Below are positions 6,588-13,150 of a stretch of 16,248 bases of DNA, in pieces. Position 1 is the stretch's first letter; the number at the start of each line of letters is the position of its first letter. The DNA is from DATEAV01 sp964575425 (GTDB lineage Bacteria > Chloroflexota > Anaerolineae > Anaerolineales > E44-bin32). A program made the position numbers and the translations under genes. The DNA lies in contig CAZNRD010000056.1 in the NCBI GenBank assembly GCA_964575425.1, positions 1-16,248 of the forward strand. The letters run 5' to 3'. Under the pieces are notes generated by a model. That model had not been told where the DNA came from. It worked only from the letters and a program-made list of their open reading frames with translations, and searched no databases.

Positions 6588-7169
6588 TCTGCAGCAGATT
6601 ATACCCTGGACAAGGGGATGTGGTCCGCGGATCCTACGACCGATGGGCGCGTGCATAGGCGTCGCGCGCCGGTGTGCGGATAGCCAGCGAGGTGAATGGT
6701 ATAGGGCGAGCGAAGCGGCCCTGCAATTGGCATTGCCGCAAGGCCTGGATGCCGGTCGACGGCCTCGGGATGCCTTCATTCGAGCAGGCAATCTTCGGCT
6801 GCACAGGAGGTGACGACGATGGACTGCTGGCACCGGTGAATAGCATCGTCTGCTCGGGGGCCGAACGGCGGCTATTCAACTCACTTTCTGGTGCAAGCTG
6901 CGCGTGCAATGGCAAGCCGCATGTGCTGCGCCCTGTCCTCTGCGCCTGCAGGCGGGGCTGTTCTCTCAGGGCTCAAGGGCAGAGAGTGAGCGGGTTGTTA
7001 CGGGAGGTGGGGGGTGTGTGAGGTCTCCGCGCGATGGCCGAGATGCGAGGGCTTGTTCCAGAGGCTGACAGGGCGGCTCGCTTCGAGTTCTGCCAGCGCA
7101 GGGGACTGGGTTTGGGGTAGTGGCCGGGCGAGGGTCGCAAGCGGTTCCCCTTCAGGCCTCGGCTTACGG
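6588..7169. other. Gene-poor stretch (about 580 bp), unassigned
   Basis: Apart from the tRNA promoter no gene is supported. Long frames are open on both strands (6674-7021 plus, 6634-6915 minus), but neither has a ribosome binding site or recognisable protein motifs. One strong Shine-Dalgarno AGGAGGTGA (6805-6813) precedes an ATG (6819) that reads only MDCWHR before TGA (6837-6839). No terminator with a T run was found behind the CDF gene. It could be a decayed gene or mobile-element remnant. Confidence 0.5.
6598..6603 (-). promoter_or_regulatory. -10 element TATAAT of tRNA-Arg
   Basis: On the minus strand GGGTATAAT ends 10 bases before the tRNA 5' end (6587), right for a start near 6591. 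The -35 region 17 bases upstream reads GGACCA, a poor match. Confidence 0.55.
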
Positions 7170-8618
7170 TCATGTGGCCGCCTCGATCGGCTCGACGTGG
7201 ATGACAACGCGGCCGAGGCCTGGCAGGAGCGAGCGGAGGGAGCGCTCGACCTCCGTGGTGAGCAGATGGGCGGCGGCAATGTCCGTGTCGGCCGGGAGGG
7301 CGCAGTGGAACGAAACGAAGAGCTCTCGGCCCACGCGGCGAACCGAGACCTCATGTGGCCGGCACTCCAAGCCGGGTCTGGCAGTCACCGCTTTGATGGC
7401 TCTCAGCACCAGGAGGTCATCCGCGGGCGCAGCGCTGCGCTCGATTGAGCCCTCGCCCACCGGCTCGAGGTGGGTGACGACGCGCTCCATGTTGGGGAGC
7501 GCGCGATACAGCTCCTGTTCGAACGCGGAGGCCTGCGCGTGTGCCTTTTCCAGGCTAAGGCTCTCGCTCAACTCCAGGTGTAGTTCGAGGGAGTGCTTTC
7601 CTGCGACATCGTAGACGCTGATGGCGTGGGCGCTGAGGCCATGACGCGCGGCCAGGGACCGGACGAGAGACAGCAGCCCGTTCTCACCGCCTCCACCGGG
7701 CTCGACGTGGACGACGACATCGATGCCGGGGACAACCTGCCTCGCGGCGGCCTCCGCCCGGGTTGCGATCTCATGGGCGCTCTCCAGAGGCGTGTCCTCC
7801 GCAACGGCCAGCGTGACGTCGGCGAAGCTCTCGGCGCCGCTGTGTCGCAGTCTCGCGCGCTTGACCTCGAGCACTCCGGGCACACGGACTGCCTGCAGTA
7901 GTTCGTGGTGCAGGCTGGCGGGGACGGCATCGAGCAGCGCCGCCACCGTGCGGCGCCCAAGCTGCAGGCTGACGTAGGTGACGATGCCGGCCACCCCGAT
8001 TGCCGCCACCGTGTCCGCCTTTGCCAGCCAGCTCAAGCCGGTGACGTCGCTGAGTCGCACCAGCGCCAGGCCGACGATCACCACCGAGGAGGACCAGATG
8101 TCGGTGGAAAAATGGAGGGCGTCCGCCTCGAGAGCCTGGCTGTTGTACTTTCGGGCGGCACGGCCCAGGGCACGGGAACGGCCGAAGTCGATGACGATCG
8201 AGACACCCATGACCAGGAACGCCCACAGCGTCGCCTCGACTTCCACCGTCTTGAGGAACAGCCGCTGGATCGCTTCGTACACGATCCAGGCACAGGTGAC
8301 GAGGAGGAGCACAGTCTCGAAAAGGGCAGAGAGGTTCTCGATCTTTCCGTGGCCGTAGGTATGGTCCTGGTCGGCGGGGCGGCCCGAGATGCGCACGGCG
8401 AAGAACGTCATGCCGGCAGCCGCCAAGTCGAGGGCAGAATGGGCAGCCTCACTCAAGATGCCCAGGCTGCCCGTGAGTATGCCCACGATGAGCTTCATGG
8501 CGGTGAGCAGGACCGCGGCCAAGACCGAGGAAAGCGCCACGCGGATCTTCTCGCGTTCGCCGGAGCGGGGGAAAGATGCCTGCACGGTGGCTGGGGTTGG
8601 GGAATGGTCGAGGGCCAT
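7170..8618 (-). CDS. Cation diffusion facilitator (CDF) metal transporter with three C-terminal modules
   Basis: CDF proteins export divalent metals (Zn, Fe, Mn, Co, Ni) from the cytoplasm in exchange for protons. The N-terminal 230 residues carry the six-helix core: GSLGILSEAAHSALDL with His60/Asp64 in helix II, DQDHTYGHGKIENLSALFE after helix II, and ALEADALHFSTDIWSS with His169/Asp173 in helix V. The HD-HD site is the type usually linked to zinc. The cytoplasmic part is unusually long: three ferredoxin-like modules (about 236-307, 315-387 and 400-478), each ending in a VVxH(V/L)EP strand (VVVHVEP, VVTHLEP, VVIHVEP), where typical CDFs have one and total about 300 residues against 482 here. 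The ATG at 8618 lacks a clear Shine-Dalgarno. It lies 24 bases behind the caspase-like gene and is probably cotranscribed with it. Confidence 0.92.
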   Translation of the reverse strand: MALDHSPTPATVQASFPRSGEREKIRVALSSVLAAVLLTAMKLIVGILTGSLGILSEAAHSALDLAAAGMTFFAVRISGRPADQDHTYGHGKIENLSALFETVLLLVTCAWIVYEAIQRLFLKTVEVEATLWAFLVMGVSIVIDFGRSRALGRAARKYNSQALEADALHFSTDIWSSSVVIVGLALVRLSDVTGLSWLAKADTVAAIGVAGIVTYVSLQLGRRTVAALLDAVPASLHHELLQAVRVPGVLEVKRARLRHSGAESFADVTLAVAEDTPLESAHEIATRAEAAARQVVPGIDVVVHVEPGGGGENGLLSLVRSLAARHGLSAHAISVYDVAGKHSLELHLELSESLSLEKAHAQASAFEQELYRALPNMERVVTHLEPVGEGSIERSAAPADDLLVLRAIKAVTARPGLECRPHEVSVRRVGRELFVSFHCALPADTDIAAAHLLTTEVERSLRSLLPGLGRVVIHVEPIEAAT

Positions 8619-8642
8619 GAAGGATGAAGCCGCTGCGCGCGG

Positions 8643-9212
8643 TCAGTGAGTCGGGTAGATGCGGAGGCCAGTCAGGTTGACGAGTTGTCTGTACGATGTG
8701 CTGACGTTGTTCCACATGGAGCGCATGTTCTTGTAGTTCTGGATCCAGTTCAGGACGATCAGGTCCATGGCGGCGCTCTCCGCCCAGTCGACGCCTTTCC
8801 GGTAGCCGATCATGAGTGCGACGTCGGTGGTGTCCAGGAAGCGCTTCAAGCGAGACATGGGGACGGAGAGAGTGGCGCATGTGCCGAAGTGGACGATCCA
8901 CCCGGAGAAGCGGCGCCGCAGCAGGGCCGCCAGTTCGTCGAGGGACAGGATGGAGCCGTCGGGCAGCTCGAGCTGGCCGGGCGTCCCGTGGAAGGCGAAG
9001 TAGAGGACTCGGTAAGCCCCTGTCTTGGGGAGCTTGCGCAGGTTGAACTTGAATTCCTCGAGGGTATTGCAGGTGAGGTGGGTGAAGCGCACATCGTTGA
9101 GCTTGGCGATCAGTTCCAGCATGGGGACGACGCTGAGGGGCTCCTCGACGTCGGAGTCCCAAAGCGATTCGAGGCAGGCGATGTTCTTCTTGTAGGCGTT
9201 GACGCGCTTCAT
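8643..9212 (-). CDS. Small protein with caspase/CHAT-like His-Cys pair, function unknown
   Basis: This 189-residue soluble protein has no signal peptide or membrane segment. A strand ending in VLYFAFHGTPG puts His75 before a glycine. After a polar segment (LELPDGSILSLDEL) a second strand, WIVHFGTCATLS, ends in Cys112, and then comes VALMIGYRKGVDWAESAAM. This order (hydrophobic strand-HG, acidic linker and helix, hydrophobic strand-x-x-C, then a further strand plus an acidic helix) is the hallmark of clan CD cysteine peptidases such as CHAT and caspase-like proteins. The assignment is from pattern and not from a search. The ATG at 9212 has AGGGG about 13 bases upstream and a TACAAT -10 at 9240-9245. 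It is divergent from the Fur-family gene and precedes the CDF gene by 24 bases. No partner effector is seen nearby. Confidence 0.75.
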   Translation of the reverse strand: MKRVNAYKKNIACLESLWDSDVEEPLSVVPMLELIAKLNDVRFTHLTCNTLEEFKFNLRKLPKTGAYRVLYFAFHGTPGQLELPDGSILSLDELAALLRRRFSGWIVHFGTCATLSVPMSRLKRFLDTTDVALMIGYRKGVDWAESAAMDLIVLNWIQNYKNMRSMWNNVSTSYRQLVNLTGLRIYPTH

Positions 9213-9239
9213 GCCGCCCGGCGACCCCTGCGCCGCTCA

Positions 9240-9245
9240 ATTGTA
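9240..9245 (-). promoter_or_regulatory. -10 element TACAAT before the caspase-like gene
   Basis: On the minus strand GGTACAATTG lies 27 bases before the ATG at 9212. No good -35 is found 16-18 bases upstream (CGGCCA), so this is a moderate candidate. Confidence 0.35.
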
Positions 9246-9316
9246 CCGCCGACGGGGGAAGATGGCCGGAAAGTCGCAGGCGCGCTGGGCAAGGGGTGTG
9301 AAGGCCTTCGTGGCGC

Positions 9317-9345
9317 TTGACACCACGGTGGGTTGGGGCTAGACT
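9317..9345 (+). promoter_or_regulatory. Sigma-70 promoter of the Fur-family/nickel operon
   Basis: TTGACA (9317-9322), exactly 17 bases, then TAGACT (9340-9345): a near-consensus promoter. Transcription would start at about 9352, leaving a 28-base leader that holds the TTGCAA repeat and the Shine-Dalgarno. Confidence 0.7.
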
Positions 9346-9363
9346 TGCTGCGATTGAATGCAG

Positions 9364-9379
9364 TTGCAAGGAGTTGCAT
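9364..9379 (+). promoter_or_regulatory. Candidate Nur-type operator TTGCAA-N4-TTGCAT overlapping the Shine-Dalgarno
   Basis: TTGCAA (9364-9369) and TTGCAT (9374-9379) flank GGAG. The inner TGCAA-GGAG-TTGCA is a perfect inverted repeat. The Streptomyces nickel regulator Nur is known to bind TTGCAA-N5-TTGCAA; here the spacer is one base shorter. AAGGAG (9368-9373) is the ribosome binding site of the regulator, so the operator lies in the leader and repressor binding would block elongation or early transcription. Confidence 0.5.
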
Positions 9380-9835
9380 ATGGCCTGCGGTCCGAAGCTG
9401 AGTCAGGAGCTCCGTGTGTCTGGGTTTCGCGTGACCCCCCAGCGGGGGGTCATCTTGGAGACGATCGCGCACCTGCCCGGCCATCCGTCCGCCCAGGAAG
9501 TGTTTGAGGCGGCCCGCAGGCGGCTGCCGGGGCTCAACATCGCCACGGTCTACCGCACGCTTGACACCCTGCGCGACGCTGGCTTGGTGGACCTGCTGGA
9601 GGGAGTCGACAGCCTCGTGCGCTGCTCGATTCGCGACCCCGGCAGCCTGCATGGGCATCTGATTTGCCGCGGCTGCCAGGTCGTGGTGGAGGTCGAAATG
9701 CCGTTGCTCATCTCGTTGGCAGGCGATCTCGGTCGGCGCCACGGCTTTGCGCTGGACCTCGCTCACCTAACGCTGACCGGCCTTTGCTCCAATTGCCAGA
9801 GGGCCGCTGGGGATTCCACTTCAAGGAGGCTCTGA
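9380..9835 (+). CDS. nur: Fur-family metalloregulator, probably nickel-responsive (Nur)
   Basis: Fur-family proteins are dimeric winged-helix repressors that bind DNA when loaded with metal. The 151-residue protein has the winged-helix part (RVTPQRGVILETI about 17-29, HPSAQEVF 35-42, NIATVYRTLDTLRDAGLV 53-70) and then the dimer/metal part: LHGHLICRGC with His91/His93 and CxxC (96/99), and CSNC (136/139), forming the structural zinc site. The ATG at 9380 follows AAGGAG with a 6-base gap; an upstream start would run through the promoter. The stop is 1 base before the nickel transporter start, so the two are translationally coupled. Zur, PerR and Fur share these motifs. Nickel is inferred from the downstream ECF transporter, the hyp genes and the TTGCAA repeat. 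Confidence 0.85.
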   Translation: MACGPKLSQELRVSGFRVTPQRGVILETIAHLPGHPSAQEVFEAARRRLPGLNIATVYRTLDTLRDAGLVDLLEGVDSLVRCSIRDPGSLHGHLICRGCQVVVEVEMPLLISLAGDLGRRHGFALDLAHLTLTGLCSNCQRAAGDSTSRRL

Positions 9836-9836
9836 C

Positions 9837-10787
9837 ATGCATTTCTCTCCCGCAGCCATGCACATCCCGGATGGCTTTCTCTCGATCATCGTTTCGCTTG
9901 TTCTGTGGGTGGTTTCGATTGTCGGCGTGGGGTTCGCGTTGCGCCGCGTCGGTCGGGATCTGGGCGAACGCCAGGTGCCGCTGATGGGTGTGCTGGCGGC
10001 TGCCATCTTCGCCGGGCAGATGCTCAACTTCACGGTCGCAGGCGGGACATCGGGGCATCTGCTGGGCGCTGCCATCGCCACCATCCTGCTCGGTCCGTGG
10101 GCAGCCATCGTCGTCATGACCTGCGTCGTGGGCATTCAGGCGCTGATCTTCCAGGACGGCGGGCTGCTGGCGCTCGGCGCTAACCTGTTCAACATGGCGA
10201 TCGTGGGCGTGGCGGTGGCCTACTTCGTCTACACGTCCATCCGCCGCCTCGCCGGGAGCAAGCCGTGGGCGGTGTTCGCGGGTGGCGCGCTTGCTGGGTG
10301 GGCTTCGATCATGGTCGCCGCCCTGGCGTGCGCGCTCGAACTCGCCGTGTCGGGGACCTTGCCAGCCAACGTCGCCGTCCCTGCCATGGGGGGCATCCAC
10401 GGCCTCATCGGCGTGGGCGAGGCGCTGATCACGGTCGGGGCGCTCGCCTTCCTCTATACCGGCCGGCAGGAGCTGCTGGGGCTTGAGCGAGCCGAAGTGC
10501 GAGACGGCGTGGCTGTCTGGGCGCTTGGCCTGGGCATCGCGTTGTTGCTTGCCATCCTTTCGCCATTGGCCTCGGCCCATCCGGATGGCCTGGAGTGGGT
10601 GGCGGAGCGGCAGGGTTTCCTGCACGCCGCCCGTCCGCCGGTGTACAATCTGATTCCAGACTACATCCTGCCGGGAATCCCGAACGAGGCGCTGGCGACG
10701 ATCGCCGCCGGAATCCTGGGGACGCTGCTGGTGTTCGGCATGGCCCTGGGGGTGGCCTACGCACGCCGCAGCAAGCCAGCGGGATAA
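9837..10787 (+). CDS. nikMN: ECF nickel/cobalt transporter substrate-binding component, NikM-NikN fusion (CbiM family)
   Basis: NikM/CbiM is the membrane S-component that captures Ni2+ or Co2+ through its N-terminal Met-His. The 316-residue product holds MHIPDGFLS (residues 8-16), several membrane helices (e.g. IIVSLVLWVVSIVGVGFAL, AAIVVMTCVVGIQALIF), the typical GGTSGHLLGA and QDGGLLALGANLFNMAIVG motifs, and a C-terminal extension. That extension, with SPLASAHPDGLEWVAERQGF and a last helix (about 287-310), is the PDGLE-type NikN/CbiN part. Start: AAGGAGG (9823-9829) is 7 bases before the ATG at 9837, giving MHFSPAAMHIPDG; the ATG at 9858 would give the classical MHIPDG end but has no Shine-Dalgarno. 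The gene is coupled to the regulator. Nickel is favoured over cobalt because hyp genes follow. Confidence 0.92.
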   Translation: MHFSPAAMHIPDGFLSIIVSLVLWVVSIVGVGFALRRVGRDLGERQVPLMGVLAAAIFAGQMLNFTVAGGTSGHLLGAAIATILLGPWAAIVVMTCVVGIQALIFQDGGLLALGANLFNMAIVGVAVAYFVYTSIRRLAGSKPWAVFAGGALAGWASIMVAALACALELAVSGTLPANVAVPAMGGIHGLIGVGEALITVGALAFLYTGRQELLGLERAEVRDGVAVWALGLGIALLLAILSPLASAHPDGLEWVAERQGFLHAARPPVYNLIPDYILPGIPNEALATIAAGILGTLLVFGMALGVAYARRSKPAG

Positions 10788-10860
10788 CCTGAGCTGCCGG
10801 GCGGCTCGGCGGGCGCCGCCGGCATTTGGGTGACAGGGAACCGGCGGCACCTGTGTAGCA

Positions 10861-11673
10861 ATGCACGTCCACTTCCTGGAGCCCTACCGTCCGCGACCGA
10901 GCCCGGTACATGCCCTCGACAGCCGGGTGAAGTTCATCCTGAGCGTGGCCTTCGTGCTGACGGCCGCGCTGATGCCCTTTGGCGCCTGGCCCGCATACCT
11001 GTTGCTGGCGGCGGTCATCCTGTCGGCCGAGGTCCTGTCGCTGCTGGGAGTGGGCTACGTGCTCAAGCGAGCCAACCTGGCGCTGCCGTTCGTGTTGGCC
11101 GCATTTCCGCTGCTGTTCACGATCGAGGGAAGGCACCTCTTCACACTGGGGCTTGGGGGCTGGTCGTTGACGGCTTCCATGGAGGGGCTGGAGCGCTTCG
11201 TCAGCGTGGCGCTCAAGTCGTGGCTGTCGATCCAGGCGGCGGTGCTTCTGGCAGCGACGACGCCGTTTCCGGAACTGCTGCGCGCCATGCGGGCCGTGAG
11301 GTTGCCGCGCCTGATCATCGGCGTCTTCGGATTGATGTGGCGCTACCTGTTTGTCCTGGCTGACGAGGCTCTCCGGCTGATGCGCGCGAGGAGCGCTCGG
11401 TCTGGCGCTGCGGCTCTGGATGGAGCCGATCCACGCGTCCGGCCCGGGGGCACGTTGATCTGGCGGGCGCGCGTGGCGGGCGGGATGGCGGGCAGCCTGT
11501 TCCTGCGAGCGTTCGAGCGGAGCGATCGCATCTACACCGGCATGCTAGCGCGCGGATACGATGGGGAGGTCCGGCTGCTGGCCGTGCCGTCGTTGCGGCT
11601 GCGCGACGCGATCGTCCTGCTGGGCGGCCTGGCCCTGCTGGCGGGCTTGCTGGCCCTGTCCTACGTGCTATGA
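10861..11673 (+). CDS. nikQ: ECF transporter transmembrane (T) component, CbiQ/NikQ family
   Basis: The T component couples ATP hydrolysis by the ATPase to movement of the metal-binding S component in the inner membrane. The 270-residue protein starts MHVHFLEPYRPRPSPVHALD, then DSRVKFILSVAFVLTAALM, as usual for CbiQ. Membrane helices follow, with a cytoplasmic coupling region RLMRARSARSG and the family-typical RSDRIYTGMLARGYDG (Ala-Arg-Gly coupling motif), then a last helix (LLGGLALLAGLLALSYVL). It begins 73 bases after nikMN; no strong Shine-Dalgarno is seen before the ATG at 10861. The ATPase follows after 9 bases. Confidence 0.93.
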   Translation: MHVHFLEPYRPRPSPVHALDSRVKFILSVAFVLTAALMPFGAWPAYLLLAAVILSAEVLSLLGVGYVLKRANLALPFVLAAFPLLFTIEGRHLFTLGLGGWSLTASMEGLERFVSVALKSWLSIQAAVLLAATTPFPELLRAMRAVRLPRLIIGVFGLMWRYLFVLADEALRLMRARSARSGAAALDGADPRVRPGGTLIWRARVAGGMAGSLFLRAFERSDRIYTGMLARGYDGEVRLLAVPSLRLRDAIVLLGGLALLAGLLALSYVL

Positions 11674-11682
11674 GACCTCGGG

Positions 11683-12396
11683 ATGCATTGCTCGGTTGAG
11701 ATTTGCGGCCTGTCCTTCTCCTATCCCGACGGCAAAGCCGCGCTCAGCGGCGTCGACCTGAGGATCGCGCCGGGGGAGAAGGTGGCGCTGGTCGGGCCGA
11801 ACGGCGCGGGCAAGTCGACGTTGCTGCTGCACCTCAACGGTCTGCTGCGGGGCAGTGGGGAGGTGCGCGTTGCCGGGTTTCCGCTTCGTGACGAGTCCCT
11901 GGCCCGCATCCGCGCGCTCGTCGGCCTGGTCTTTCAGGATCCTGACGACCAGCTCTTCTCACCGACGGTGTTCGACGACGTGGCTTTCGGTCCGATCTAC
12001 CAGGGGTTGTCGGAGCCGGAGGTGCGCGCCAGGGTCGGCACGGCGCTGAGGGCTGTGGGGATGGAAGACCGCATGCACCGCGTCTCGCATCACCTGAGCG
12101 CGGGGGAGAAGAAACGGGTGGCGATCGCCACGGTGCTGGCGATGGAGCCAGAGATCCTGGTGCTGGACGAGCCGACGTCTGGCCTGGACCCGCGCGCGCG
12201 GCGGGGCCTGGTCAACTTGCTGCGCGAGCTTCCCCTCACCATGCTGGTCGCCACGCACGACATGCGCATGGTGGCCGAGTTGCTCCCGCGCACGGTGGTG
12301 ATGGATGGCGGCGCGGTCGTGGCGGACGGCCCCACGCAGGAGATCCTGGCCCAGTCGGCGCTTCTGGAGGCGCACGGCCTGGAGGCGCCGGCGTAG
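11683..12396 (+). CDS. nikO: ECF transporter ATP-binding protein, CbiO/NikO family
   Basis: This 237-residue ABC ATPase energises the nickel/cobalt importer. All nucleotide-binding motifs are intact: Walker A GPNGAGKST, Q-loop VFQDPDDQLFSPTVFDDVAF (the DPDDQLF form is typical of ECF ATPases), signature LSAGEKKRVAIATVLA, Walker B ILVLDEPTSGLDP, and the H-loop VATHDMRM. The ATG at 11683 gives MHCSVEICGLSFSYPDGK, matching the family start; the Shine-Dalgarno is weak. It lies 9 bases behind nikQ and closes the transporter cluster; a 391-base gap separates it from hypA. Confidence 0.95.
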   Translation: MHCSVEICGLSFSYPDGKAALSGVDLRIAPGEKVALVGPNGAGKSTLLLHLNGLLRGSGEVRVAGFPLRDESLARIRALVGLVFQDPDDQLFSPTVFDDVAFGPIYQGLSEPEVRARVGTALRAVGMEDRMHRVSHHLSAGEKKRVAIATVLAMEPEILVLDEPTSGLDPRARRGLVNLLRELPLTMLVATHDMRMVAELLPRTVVMDGGAVVADGPTQEILAQSALLEAHGLEAPA

Positions 12397-12787
12397 CCAG
12401 GATGCCAGCCCCCCTCGCATGGTCGCGATTGCGGGGGTCGGGGTGGGGTGGCTGGCCTTCGCAGGCCGATGATTCAATAGGCGGGGCGAACGATCAGCGC
12501 TCCACGATCCGCGCCTTGGGCGCGAGCAGGCGTATCTGCAGCCAGCAAGACATCACTCGTCAGCTCGGTTGTCATGGTATCCTCGGCATTCAGGCTCGGA
12601 GGGCAGTGACAGGTCACCAAGCCGTGTGAACGATGCCCCTCGATGGTTGTCAGCCTGGCGGCTGGCGTCAGGCACTATGCCGGCCTAGTGTTACTTCGGC
12701 GGCGTGACGGAATACACGGGCAAAAAGGGTAGGGTTTGGGTAGAATATGCCGACGGAGGCGATGCGGCGCGGGGAAGGCAGGTGACA
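12397..12787. other. Intergenic region between transporter and hyp operon (391 bp)
   Basis: No convincing gene. Near the 5' end a GC-rich hairpin may form (CCCCC-t-CGCA at 12410-12419 with TGCGGGGG at 12430-12437), but no T run follows, so terminator status is doubtful. A TAGAAT at 12741-12746 is a possible -10 for hypA. I searched by eye for a second TTGCAA-type pair and found none. A GTG at 12704 in frame with hypA would add 28 residues without family support. Confidence 0.5.
12741..12746 (+). promoter_or_regulatory. Possible -10 element TAGAAT before hypA
   Basis: TAGAAT followed by ATGCC lies 42 bases before the hypA start. The expected -35 window (12718-12723, GGGCAA) does not match, so a promoter here is only plausible. 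Confidence 0.3.
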
Positions 12788-13141
12788 GTGCATGAGCTGG
12801 GGATCACGGAGAATTTGCTTGCCCTGGCTACCCGCCACGGAGTGGCTGCCGGCGCGAAGCGCGTCACCGACCTGTATCTGGTGATCGGTGATCTGTCCTC
12901 GGTGGTGGACGAGTCGGTCCAGTTCTACTGGGATCTCGTCAGCCGGGGGACGGTATGTGAGGGGGCACGCCTCCATTTCGAGCGGGTGCCGGCGGAGCTG
13001 ACGTGCGACGAGTGTGGCGAGCGCTATCGCATTGCGGAGGGCATCGCGCCGTGCCCGGGCTGCGGGGGCACCAGGGTCCGGGTGACCGCTGGGGGCGAAT
13101 TCCGATTGGAGAGTCTGGGCCTCGAGTCTGGAGGCCCGTAG
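12788..13141 (+). CDS. hypA: Hydrogenase maturation nickel metallochaperone HypA
   Basis: HypA delivers nickel, with HypB, to the large subunit of [NiFe] hydrogenase. The 117-residue product has the usual length and ends. MHELGITENLL carries the nickel-binding His2 after the GTG start. The zinc domain is CDECGERYRIAEGIAPCPGCGG with two CxxC pairs. The frame stays open upstream to a GTG at 12704, but the Met1-His2 rule for nickel binding fixes the start at 12788; the region before it contains GGGGAAGGCAGG. The stop TAG (13139-13141) overlaps the Shine-Dalgarno of hypB, and both genes are in the same frame. Confidence 0.95.
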   Translation: MHELGITENLLALATRHGVAAGAKRVTDLYLVIGDLSSVVDESVQFYWDLVSRGTVCEGARLHFERVPAELTCDECGERYRIAEGIAPCPGCGGTRVRVTAGGEFRLESLGLESGGP

Positions 13142-13150
13142 GAGGACGCC

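Noticed and set aside
6837..6839. A second selenocysteine TGA after MDCWHR
   Set aside because: No GGUC-type hairpin at the right spacing and no recognisable protein on either side.
7905..8627. 240-residue plus-strand frame opposite the CDF gene
   Set aside because: Composition is that of an antisense frame (charged, His/Asp/Gly-rich) and the CDF motifs are clear on the other strand.
9708..10850. 380-residue minus-strand frame across the regulator and nikMN
   Set aside because: Low-complexity His/Arg/Gln/Gly text, opposite a recognised transporter.
12410..12437. Terminator behind nikO
   Set aside because: The hairpin is GC-rich but lacks a T run and has a bulge; not strong enough to list as a terminator.
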